A model generated the notes under the pieces. That model was not told the DNA's origin. It made no database searches and saw only the letters and a list, made by a program, of their open reading frames with translations. From Parendozoicomonas verongulae (GTDB lineage: Bacteria; Pseudomonadota; Gammaproteobacteria; Pseudomonadales; Endozoicomonadaceae), in NCBI RefSeq assembly GCF_009711465.1, contig NZ_SMME01000833.1, positions 1 through 33,723 on the forward strand: a DNA stretch of 33,723 nt. The letters are read 5' to 3'. Positions 22,513 through 29,842 of this stretch are shown here, in pieces (position 1 is the stretch's first letter; the number at the start of each line of letters is the position of its first letter). The translations under genes and the position numbers were made by a program.

Positions 22513-23271
22513 TTAGCTTAACCAGGCAGCACCACAAACAAGAACGACCATGGTAAACAAAATCCATCCGAGGGTTTTCTGGGATGCTGACACCGCAAAC
22601 TTCACACTGAAGTGTGCTCCTAATGAACACCCAAAGGCCAGAATCAACCCCGGCACCCAAAGCACCAGGTCGTTCCAGATAAAAATACCCAGCGCCACAA
22701 GCGTAAATGCTCCAGTACACAGAATTTTCAAAGCATTGGCGCGCACAAGGTCATAACGCAATCCACCAGCCAGCGCTGCCAGTAACATAAAACCAACCCC
22801 AGCCTGTACAAAGCCGCCGTAAACGCCAGCTAGAAACAACATCAACACAGACTGTGGATGGGAACTGACACTGCGAACATGATCACCACTGGGTCGCATG
22901 GTAGAGGGGCGAATCACCATCACCAGCGCCATAATCATCATGGAACCCAGCAGCACAGGCTTCAGCACCTCAGCAGGTAGCCATGCAGCCAATCCTGCTC
23001 CCACAGCAGCACCAATCAGAGTGGGTACAACAATACTCACCATCGAGCCCGTATCAAGCTTATTCTGGCGATGAAAACCTGTCAGGCCGGTAATGGATTG
23101 AAACATAACCCCTACCCGGTTCGTAGCATTGGCAATATCCGCAGGCATTCCCAAAAGCATCAACGCAGGGAGTGTGAGCATCGAGCCGCCACCGGCTACT
23201 GTATTGATAAACCCGGCAGCAACCCCTGCCAGCAAAAGGGCAATACTATTGACCAGTGTCAGCTCGTACAT
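22513..23271 (-). CDS. TauE/SafE family membrane exporter
   Basis: This 252-residue integral membrane protein belongs to the TauE/SafE (DUF81) family of sulfite or organic-anion exporters. Eight hydrophobic segments are expected and visible. The start, LLLAGVAAGFINTVAGGGSMLTLPALMLLGMP, is the classic first repeat, and the second repeat begins at LMLFLAGVYGGFVQAGVGFMLLAALAG. The two-repeat pattern G-x-x-x-G-x-x-N/Q-x-x-x-G-G/V-G is intact. The substrate is unknown, since the family covers sulfite, sulfoacetate and other anions. It is 24 bases downstream of the SDR gene on the same strand, so the two are probably co-transcribed. Confidence 0.88.
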   Translation of the reverse strand: MYELTLVNSIALLLAGVAAGFINTVAGGGSMLTLPALMLLGMPADIANATNRVGVMFQSITGLTGFHRQNKLDTGSMVSIVVPTLIGAAVGAGLAAWLPAEVLKPVLLGSMMIMALVMVIRPSTMRPSGDHVRSVSSHPQSVLMLFLAGVYGGFVQAGVGFMLLAALAGGLRYDLVRANALKILCTGAFTLVALGIFIWNDLVLWVPGLILAFGCSLGAHFSVKFAVSASQKTLGWILFTMVVLVCGAAWLS

Positions 23272-23295
23272 AGCCTCAAATATCCCTGTAAACTA

Positions 23296-24072
23296 TTAAC
23301 GTGCGGTCATGCGAATGGAGCCATCAAGGCGAACTGTTTCACCATTGAAGTAATCATTTTCTGCCATACAGACAACAAGATTGGCAAACTCTTCCGGACG
23401 ACCGAGGCGCTTGGGATATTCCACGCTATTGCTCAGTGATTCAATGGCAGCTTCTGGCAAAGAGGCGGCCAGAGGTGTCATAAACAAACCGGGAGCAATA
23501 GTATTGATACGAATGCCATAACGGGCAAACTCACGGGCAATGGGCAAGGTCATCCCCACAATACCGGCTTTGGATGCTGCGTAAGCTGGCTGGCCAATCT
23601 GACCATCAAAGGCTGCAACAGAAGCCACATTAATAATCACTCCACGGCTTCCATCATCGTTTATCGGCTGATTATGTTGCATTTTGGCCGCAGCTAAACT
23701 CAGCACGTTGAAGGTGCCGAACAGGTTGATATCAACAATTTTTTTAAATTCATCCAAAGGCAGGGGGTTGCCTTCGCGATCAATCACTTTAGCGGGGGGG
23801 CCAATACCGGCACAGTTCACAATGATATGCAGTTCGCCAAATGCTTCCATAGCCTGATCAACCCCTGTTTGAACAGAAGCCTCATCGGTCACATTCACAA
23901 CACTGTATCTGGCATTCCCTGAACCAAGCTCTTGCACAGTGGCCTGAGCCATCGACTCATTCAGATCAAAGATCACCACCTTCGCACCTTTTTCCACCAA
24001 GGCACGACACGCGGCCTGCCCAAGCCCTGATGCACCACCAGTGACGACGGCAACCTTATTCTGCAGATCCAT
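23296..24072 (-). CDS. SDR-family 3-hydroxyacyl-CoA dehydrogenase-like protein (HSD10 type)
   Basis: This is a 258-residue classical short-chain dehydrogenase. The cofactor motif is TGGASGLG (11-18) with D36 after the second strand, which favours NAD over NADP. NCAG is at 86-89, and the catalytic set is S151 (INVAS), Y164 and K168 (YAASK), with N116 in the DINLFGT block. The segment AKMQHNQPINDDGSRGVIINVAS and the ending NGETVRLDGSIRMTAR resemble the 3-hydroxy-2-methylbutyryl-CoA dehydrogenase/HSD17B10 group of isoleucine and fatty acid breakdown. ATG 24072 has AGGAG at 7 bases, and a TATAAT lies at 24094-24099. The neighbours give no pathway. Confidence 0.88.
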   Translation of the reverse strand: MDLQNKVAVVTGGASGLGQAACRALVEKGAKVVIFDLNESMAQATVQELGSGNARYSVVNVTDEASVQTGVDQAMEAFGELHIIVNCAGIGPPAKVIDREGNPLPLDEFKKIVDINLFGTFNVLSLAAAKMQHNQPINDDGSRGVIINVASVAAFDGQIGQPAYAASKAGIVGMTLPIAREFARYGIRINTIAPGLFMTPLAASLPEAAIESLSNSVEYPKRLGRPEEFANLVVCMAENDYFNGETVRLDGSIRMTAR

Positions 24073-24320
24073 ACCAGACTCCTGACCATTCTTATTATAT
24101 GGAAGCGGCTATTTTAGTGAGGATTACCTACGGTTACCATTAACCGAAACGACCATAATTTATAGCTCAGCCCTCCAAATCTCACAGGAGTTAGCAACTC
24201 CTCTAATTCTGCTAGTCTGAATGGGTAGCCACAACCTCAATTAATACCGGAGCCCTGCCCAGTGGCTGCGATACGATTAACGTCGAGGCAGCACTGAATG
24301 CGCTTTAAGATTTATTAAAA
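24073..24320. promoter_or_regulatory. Upstream region of the SDR-TauE unit, with -10 match and small palindrome
   Basis: On the minus strand a TATAAT (24094-24099) lies 21 bases before the SDR ATG, a tight but possible position; no good -35 pairs with it. Farther upstream, AGGAGTT-AGC-AACTCCT (24186-24202) is a perfect inverted repeat with 7-base arms and could be an operator. No protein-coding ORF is convincing here. Confidence 0.35.
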
Positions 24321-24325
24321 CCAAG

Positions 24326-24369
24326 AAAAAACGCGGAGCAGTCATCAATGGCGGCTCCGCGTTTTTTTT
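24326..24369. terminator. Bidirectional rho-independent terminator after pykA
   Basis: A 9-bp stem, ACGCGGAGC (24331-24339) and GCTCCGCGT (24354-24362), is flanked by As on the left and eight Ts on the right. It works on the minus strand as the pykA terminator (15 bases after the stop) and would also stop plus-strand transcription. Confidence 0.9.
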
Positions 24370-24383
24370 ATGTTTATAAACAA

Positions 24384-25826
24384 TCAGGCTGTCAGAATTT
24401 TCAGGGTATTCGTTTCCCCAACAACCGCCATTCTGTCGCCCTTGGTGAGAAGAACCTGATCCCCCCTCGCCAGCAAACCTTTATCCATAAGCAATGCAAT
24501 AATTCCTTTATTCACCTCTGTGCTGCTATTCATCACCGTTGGATCAAACAAAAACGCTTCTACACCTCGATAGAGCGCCATTTTACGCCGTGAACTTTCC
24601 GAGCGGGTGAGCGCATAAATGGGCAAAGCCGAATTTATCCGTGACATCCACAATGGCGTATTCCCCGATTCAGTCAGGCACACAATCGCCTTCACCTTTT
24701 CCACATGGTTAGCGGTATACATAGTAGCCATTGCAATGGCTTCATCAGTGCGGGTAAAACGCCAATCCATACGGTGGGATGAAATCTGGATGGCAGGCTG
24801 CTTCTCCGCCCCCAGACATATCCGCGCCATGGCATCCACAACCTCACTGGGGTGATCACCCGTGGCGGTTTCCGCTGAGAGCATGACCCCATCGGTGCCA
24901 TCCAGTACGGCATTGGCGACATCAAACACTTCTGCCCGGGTAGGAAGACTGCTGGTAATCATGGATTCCATCATCTGTGTGGCGGTGATCACTGGCCGGT
25001 TATACAAGCGAGCCTGATGGATAATCTGCTTCTGCACACCTACCAGCTCGGCATCGCCTATTTCAACGCCTAAATCACCACGGGCCACCATAACGGCATC
25101 GGAGGCGCGAATGACATCGTCAAGATTTTCAGGTGTCCTGACCACTTCCGCGCGCTCAATTTTGGCAACCAGACCCGCATGGCCACCAGCCTCGGTGAGC
25201 AGCTGGCGGGCAACATCCATATCCGCACCGCAGCGGGGGAAAGAGACGGCCAGATAATCGATACCAATAGAGGCAGCGGTCTGGATATCGCTCCTGTCCT
25301 TGTCTGTGAGAGCTGGAGCGGAAAGACCACCACCCTGACGGTTAATACCTTTGTTGTTGGTCAGCCTACCACCGGTAAGCACCTGGCAGAAAATACGAGC
25401 ACCATCAACGCCTTCCACCCTCAGGGTTATACGGCCATCATCCAGTAAAAGCACATCACCGGGATTACAGTCATCTGGAAGTGCGCTGTAATCCAAACCT
25501 ACTGTTTGCTGATCGCCAGCGTTTTTATCCAGTTCGGCATCCAGAACAAACTCATCCCCTTCGTTCAGGTTCACACTATTATCACGGAAACGACTGATAC
25601 GGATTTTCGGTCCTTGCAAATCCCCCAGAATGGCGACAGCCCTATCATGCTTCTCCGCCAGTTTGCGTACCTGTTCAGCTCGCCTTCGGTGATCTTCCGG
25701 CTCACCATGGGAAAAGTTCAAACGAACCAGATCAACTCCGGCCAGAATCAGCTTTTCCAGAGCATTTGTTTCGTCTGTTGCGGGTCCAAGGGTTGCCACA
25801 ATTTTCGTGCGTCTCAGCGGTTCCAT
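24384..25826 (-). CDS. pykA: Pyruvate kinase, PykA type
   Basis: Pyruvate kinase makes pyruvate and ATP from phosphoenolpyruvate and ADP, the last step of glycolysis. The 480-residue protein has the same length as E. coli PykA and aligns with it from [15 protein letters not shown] through [82 protein letters not shown] and [15 protein letters not shown]. The active-site Lys (in AKIERAE), the metal-binding Glu/Asp and the potassium-site residues in NFSH are in place. The C-terminal domain is typical of PykA (type II, AMP or sugar phosphate activated). It has its own promoter and a strong terminator, so it is a single-gene unit. Confidence 0.95.
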   Translation of the reverse strand: MEPLRRTKIVATLGPATDETNALEKLILAGVDLVRLNFSHGEPEDHRRRAEQVRKLAEKHDRAVAILGDLQGPKIRISRFRDNSVNLNEGDEFVLDAELDKNAGDQQTVGLDYSALPDDCNPGDVLLLDDGRITLRVEGVDGARIFCQVLTGGRLTNNKGINRQGGGLSAPALTDKDRSDIQTAASIGIDYLAVSFPRCGADMDVARQLLTEAGGHAGLVAKIERAEVVRTPENLDDVIRASDAVMVARGDLGVEIGDAELVGVQKQIIHQARLYNRPVITATQMMESMITSSLPTRAEVFDVANAVLDGTDGVMLSAETATGDHPSEVVDAMARICLGAEKQPAIQISSHRMDWRFTRTDEAIAMATMYTANHVEKVKAIVCLTESGNTPLWMSRINSALPIYALTRSESSRRKMALYRGVEAFLFDPTVMNSSTEVNKGIIALLMDKGLLARGDQVLLTKGDRMAVVGETNTLKILTA

Positions 25827-25857
25827 TCTGGTCTATCCGTTGTTAAAACTTCCCTTG

Positions 25858-25885
25858 ACTATAACCGTGTTTGCCAACTTCACAA
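25858..25885 (-). promoter_or_regulatory. Probable pykA promoter
   Basis: On the minus strand TTGTGA (25880-25885), a 16-base spacer and TATAGT (25858-25863) lie 32 bases before the pykA ATG. The -10 is identical to that of the tRNA-Arg promoters; the -35 matches consensus at four of six bases. Confidence 0.5.
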
Positions 25886-25961
25886 CGAAACGCGTGCCTC
25901 TAATCACAGGATCGACATATACCTTGATTCAGCTCATTCTCTGCCTTTTCTTTGTACGCCC

Positions 25962-27290
25962 TCAATGAAACGGCGGGGCCTTAATAATCCGGGGAAAGCC
26001 TGTGACAATCGCCAACAAAGCCACAATCGCCAGCACCCAGACATAATGCACGGCACCGGCAATAAATAGCGGTGAGATACCGGCAATGGAACCCGCCAGC
26101 AGAATCTGTGCCCCCCAGGGAATCAGCCCCTGAATCACACAGGAGAAAATATCCAGCAAACTGGCAGAGCGGCGAGGGTCGATACCGGTCTCCTGACTCA
26201 AATCCCGCGCCAGCTCCCCAGATGCCAGAATGGCGACAGTATTGTTAGCCGTAAACACATTGCAGATGGAAACAATCACCGCAATGCCCAGCTCAGCAGA
26301 GCGAGCTGTCAGCTCCCCTTTTCGGGTAAACATTCGGCGAATCGCGCCGATCAGCCAGGCCTTGCCGCCATTTTCTGTCATCATCCGACTCAGCCCGCCA
26401 ATAAACATGGAGAGCACCATAATTTCGATCATACTCTCAAAGCCCCGATATACTTCATCACCAGCGGTTGCCAGAGAATACTCTCCAAAAACCATTCCCA
26501 TCAGTGTTGAGAACAGGATGCCACTCATCAAAACCACCAGCACATTCATGCCGCTGACAGCCAGCCCAAGTACCAGAATATAAGGCAACACCAACCAGGG
26601 ATTGTCTGCCTCGTGGGTGACTGTCTCACCGCCTTGCCCCAAGTACAAAAGCAGGATCAGTGTTACCACTGCGGCAGGCAGAGCAATGCGAATATTGAAC
26701 ATCAGTTTATCCCGCATATTGCAGCCCTGGGTACGGGTGGCGGCAATAGTGGTGTCGGAAATCATAGAGAGGTTATCTCCAAACATGGCACCACCGACAA
26801 CGGCCCCGACACACACGCCAAGGGACAAGTCTGTTGAGTCAGCAATGCCTACTGCAACAGGTGCTATTGCCGCTACTGTCCCCATAGACGTTCCCATGGC
26901 CGTGGCCACAAACGCCGACACCATAAATAAACCGGGAAGAAGAAAAGGCCCTGGCAGCATCTGTAAACCGAGGGCTACCGTGGCATCAACACCACCAATG
27001 GCACTGGTCACCTGACTGAACGCACCAGCCAGCAGGAATACCATACACATAGTGGCAATATTGATATCCGCTACACCTTTCAGAAACGGGTGAATACGAT
27101 CTTCTATAGCACCACTGGCCAGAATGACAGCCACCACCATGGCAGGCAGAGCGGCAACAGGAGCCTTTATCTGATAGAACGCAAATTCAGTTCCCATAAT
27201 GGAGTGGTAAACGCCCCCACCAAAAAAGATCACTACAAAGACGAACAAAGGAAGCATGGCCAGGCCGTTGGCCGGGGGAGTGTCATTCAT
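25962..27290 (-). CDS. Na+/H+ antiporter, NhaC family
   Basis: This is a 442-residue inner-membrane antiporter of the NhaC/ion-transporter superfamily. About eleven to twelve hydrophobic segments are present, with the family landmark GAMFGDNLSMISDTTIAATRTQGC (about residues 165-190) that carries the acidic and Ser/Thr residues of the ion site. A matching block, NVFTANNTVAILASGELARDLS, lies in the second half. Substrates could be Na+/H+ or, as for some NhaC relatives, an organic exchange such as malate/lactate; sequence alone does not decide. The ATG at 27290 has no clear ribosome site, and another ATG lies at 27257. It is divergent from the MarR gene, and the MarR palindrome lies 140 bases upstream. 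Confidence 0.83.
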   Translation of the reverse strand: MNDTPPANGLAMLPLFVFVVIFFGGGVYHSIMGTEFAFYQIKAPVAALPAMVVAVILASGAIEDRIHPFLKGVADINIATMCMVFLLAGAFSQVTSAIGGVDATVALGLQMLPGPFLLPGLFMVSAFVATAMGTSMGTVAAIAPVAVGIADSTDLSLGVCVGAVVGGAMFGDNLSMISDTTIAATRTQGCNMRDKLMFNIRIALPAAVVTLILLLYLGQGGETVTHEADNPWLVLPYILVLGLAVSGMNVLVVLMSGILFSTLMGMVFGEYSLATAGDEVYRGFESMIEIMVLSMFIGGLSRMMTENGGKAWLIGAIRRMFTRKGELTARSAELGIAVIVSICNVFTANNTVAILASGELARDLSQETGIDPRRSASLLDIFSCVIQGLIPWGAQILLAGSIAGISPLFIAGAVHYVWVLAIVALLAIVTGFPRIIKAPPFH

Positions 27291-27430
27291 ATTATGTGAA
27301 AACCGTTTTTATAAAAGTATTTCGATCATCAAAGGCATACTATTGTAGGCGGCTCTTCAAAAAGCACCTGTTTGCCCATACCCCACTTAATACGATAGCG
27401 CAGCTGCGTAGGTACACTTCGCACAGCTAC

Positions 27431-27463
27431 TTAGTTGATTACATCAACTAAAAACCATCTAAT
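27431..27463 (+). promoter_or_regulatory. marR promoter with overlapping 21-bp palindromic operator
   Basis: A perfect palindrome with 9-base arms TTAGTTGAT (27431-27439) and ATCAACTAA (27443-27451) and a 3-base centre covers the -35 hexamer TTGATT (27435-27440). TCTAAT (27458-27463) lies 17 bases further as -10. Binding of a dimeric winged-helix regulator here would block RNA polymerase, the usual MarR autoregulation. A close copy lies before the ABC genes. Confidence 0.75.
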
Positions 27464-27512
27464 ACCCTCAACAAAAATTGATAGATTCTATAACCCTGAA
27501 AGCCGACCGTGC

Positions 27513-27947
27513 ATGAGCCGACAATCTGAACGCCTTTATCATCACATACTCGCTTTGGCATGGCGATTTAACAGCCTGTGCGATTCTGGCGCCTGTGGTG
27601 ACTTTTCCCTGATCGACCTGATGGCCATGCGCACCATCCAGTGCGAGAACCAGTGCCCGGTACAAACTGTGGGCAAACGGCTGGGCATTACCAAAAGCGG
27701 AGCAACCCGTGTGGTAAAGCGCCTTGTGTCTCGGGGTGTAGTCGCCATTAATGAAAGCCCGGACGATGGCCGCATCAAATGCCTGAGCCTGACCGATGAA
27801 GGCCATGAATGCCTGAATCTGGTGAAAAAGAAGCAATCAGCTCACATTGCCAAATCCCTGAGTCACCTCGGGAACGCGCAATCCAGACAGATGGAAGATG
27901 GCATCCAGTCACTGCTGAAAGTACTACCCATCCCCAGCTCCGATTAG
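27513..27947 (+). CDS. MarR-family transcriptional regulator with two cysteine pairs
   Basis: This 144-residue dimeric winged-helix regulator has the recognition core PVQTVGKRLGITKSGATRVVKRLVSRGVV (about 49-77), the wing ESPDDGRIKCLSLTDEG with the usual D-x-R, and helices at both ends for dimerisation. It is short at the N terminus. Six cysteines (C23, C28, C44, C48, C90, C100) stand out; C23/C28 and C44/C48 form two close pairs near the expected ligand or dimer interface, which suggests sensing of redox state or a metal (inference). The ATG at 27513 is the first in frame. Its own promoter and that of the following ABC genes hold near-identical palindromes, so it probably represses both. Confidence 0.88.
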   Translation: MSRQSERLYHHILALAWRFNSLCDSGACGDFSLIDLMAMRTIQCENQCPVQTVGKRLGITKSGATRVVKRLVSRGVVAINESPDDGRIKCLSLTDEGHECLNLVKKKQSAHIAKSLSHLGNAQSRQMEDGIQSLLKVLPIPSSD

Positions 27948-27955
27948 GAGTACAA

Positions 27956-27973
27956 AAATAGCCGCAGCTATTT
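27956..27973 (+). terminator. Small hairpin after marR
   Basis: AAATAGC (27956-27962) and GCTATTT (27967-27973) form a perfect 7-bp stem with the tetraloop CGCA, 9 bases after the marR stop. With only three Ts at the end it is a weak terminator; it would separate marR from the ABC promoter. Confidence 0.45.
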
Positions 27974-28003
27974 GAACAAGGTTTCGCTCAATTTTCTGAG
28001 CCA

Positions 28004-28024
28004 TTAGTTGACAGCATCAACCAC
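28004..28024 (+). promoter_or_regulatory. Second MarR-type operator, upstream of the ABC transporter genes
   Basis: This 21-base site has the same layout as the palindrome before marR and matches it at 16 of 21 positions: TTAGTTGAC, 3-base centre, ATCAACCAC. It contains a perfect -35 hexamer TTGACA (28008-28013), again in the left arm. The -10 is not clear at 16-18 bases. The site lies 57 bases before the ABC start codon. Confidence 0.7.
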
Positions 28025-28081
28025 TACACACTTACGGAAATTACCAATGTTCACAATGTCACCCATTCTGGAGGCACGGCT

Positions 28082-29842
28082 ATGACGCTGTTATGGAAGA
28101 TGCGCTTCATTCTCAAAGATTACTGGAAACAGTATCTGCTTGCCTTCATCTCTCTGCAAACTGTTGCCGCCCTCAATCAGATTCCCCCCTGGTTGATTGG
28201 CTGGGTTGTCGATCAGATCAGTCACGACAGCTTACAAGGTGTGGAACTGGCAAAAACCGTGGCTGCTATTTTTGCCATTGCCCTCACTATTTATGGCCTG
28301 CGTTATGTATGGCGTTCCCTGCTGTTCGGTGCGTCTGTGGATCTGGTTCGTGCTCAGCGGGATAAACTGTTCGCCCATTTCACCAAAATGTCCCCCGACT
28401 TCTATCAGCGTCACACCACTGGTGACCTGATGGCTCACGCCACCAACGATCTGAATGCTGTGGAAGAAAGCGCCGGTTCCGGCATCATGACGCTGGTGGA
28501 TTCCTTTATCGCCGGCTTCACCGTGTTGTTCGCTATGGTGTTTGCGGTGAACGGCACCCTGACCCTGATGATTCTGATACCTTTTCCCATTTTGATCTGG
28601 GCCTCCAGCCGCTACGGAATTCTGATGCATGAGCGTTTTGGCGAGGCTCAGGCCACCTTTTCAGCTTTGAATGAGGAAGCGCGGGAAACAGTGTCCGGCA
28701 TTCGAGCCGTACGCGCTCACCAGCTGAATGAACGACAGCTGAAGAATTTCTACGAACAGTCCCGCAAAACGGTAAGAGCCAACCGTCGTGTTGCTCAAGT
28801 CGATGCGCTGTTCATTCCCAGCGTACAGATATTTTTTGGTTTCGCCTTTGTCATTGCCCTTATAGGTGGAGCCTGGTTTATCGAGAACGGTGTGATGACC
28901 ATCGGTATGCTCACCACCTTTACCTTGTACCTTGGACAGCTTCTCAGCCCGATGATGCAGTTTGGCTGGCAGTTCAGTGTATTCCAGCGTGGCAGCGCCT
29001 CCTGGAGCCGTCTGGAAAAACTGTTCAATCAAGAGCCTTCCGTTAAGGACGTTCCTGACGCCGTGTCTGTGCCTCAGAACAAAGACCTGAACGTGCACGT
29101 GGAAACCTTCGCCTATCCCGATGCCGAAGCTCTGGCTCTGAAAGACATTTACCTGAACGTACCAGAAGGTTCTTTCGTCGGTATCACTGGCCGCACCGGC
29201 AGCGGTAAAAGCAGCGTGTTCCGACTGATTCTCCGTGAGTTCAATCTGGAAGCGAATTCTCATATTTCCATGGGAGGCACGGCGCTGAATCAGATTCAGT
29301 TGAAATCCTTGCGTCAGCAACTGGCCTGGGTACCTCAGGAGCCCATGCTGTTCTCTGGCACTATCGCCAGTAATATTGCTTTCTCCAAGCCCTCAGCTAC
29401 CCGGGATGAGATTGAGGCAGCAGCCAAACTGGCGGCTATTCATGACGAGGTCATGGCCTTTAAAGATGGTTACGAAACGGTGTTGGGTGAACAGGGCATT
29501 AACCTGTCCGGCGGCCAGAAACAGCGCGTGGCCTTTGCACGGGCACTGTTATCTGATGCCAGCATTCTACTGCTGGACGACGCCTTCAGTGCACTGGATA
29601 TGAAAACCGAAGCCACCATCTTGAAAAACCTGACGGCTTATCACAACAAAAAAACCGTACTGCTGATTACCCAACGTCTGCCAGAGTTGATTCATGCCGA
29701 CCACATTGTCGTTATGGATGAAGGGCGCATTACTGAACAGGGCAATCATCGTTATCTCACCGAGAACGAAGGCTGGTACGCAAAAATCTTCCAGCAGCAG
29801 GCCCGTACACTGCATATCGACAATCTGGAGGCCGCAGCGTAA
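28082..29842 (+). CDS. mdlA: ABC exporter half-transporter, MdlA-like, with a degenerate catalytic site
   Basis: This is a 586-residue type-I ABC exporter subunit with six N-terminal transmembrane helices and a C-terminal nucleotide-binding domain. The membrane half has MdlA-like blocks: YGLRYVWRSLLFGAS, FYQRHTTGDLMAHATNDLNAV, GIMTLVDS and QRGSASWSRLE. In the ATPase half are Walker A GRTGSGKS (370-377), the Q-loop VPQEPMLF, signature LSGGQKQR and Walker B ILLLDDAFSALD. After the Walker B Asp499 comes Asp500 instead of the catalytic Glu, as in E. coli MdlA, so this site is expected to be poorly hydrolytic. ATG 28082 has GGAGG at 7 bases. The stop overlaps the next start by one base (TAATG), so both subunits are made together. 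Confidence 0.9.
   Translation: MTLLWKMRFILKDYWKQYLLAFISLQTVAALNQIPPWLIGWVVDQISHDSLQGVELAKTVAAIFAIALTIYGLRYVWRSLLFGASVDLVRAQRDKLFAHFTKMSPDFYQRHTTGDLMAHATNDLNAVEESAGSGIMTLVDSFIAGFTVLFAMVFAVNGTLTLMILIPFPILIWASSRYGILMHERFGEAQATFSALNEEARETVSGIRAVRAHQLNERQLKNFYEQSRKTVRANRRVAQVDALFIPSVQIFFGFAFVIALIGGAWFIENGVMTIGMLTTFTLYLGQLLSPMMQFGWQFSVFQRGSASWSRLEKLFNQEPSVKDVPDAVSVPQNKDLNVHVETFAYPDAEALALKDIYLNVPEGSFVGITGRTGSGKSSVFRLILREFNLEANSHISMGGTALNQIQLKSLRQQLAWVPQEPMLFSGTIASNIAFSKPSATRDEIEAAAKLAAIHDEVMAFKDGYETVLGEQGINLSGGQKQRVAFARALLSDASILLLDDAFSALDMKTEATILKNLTAYHNKKTVLLITQRLPELIHADHIVVMDEGRITEQGNHRYLTENEGWYAKIFQQQARTLHIDNLEAAA

Noticed and set aside
28661..29320. A 219-codon open frame antisense to the MdlA-like gene
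   Set aside because: It is the reverse of conserved ABC transporter sequence with no start signals or family features.
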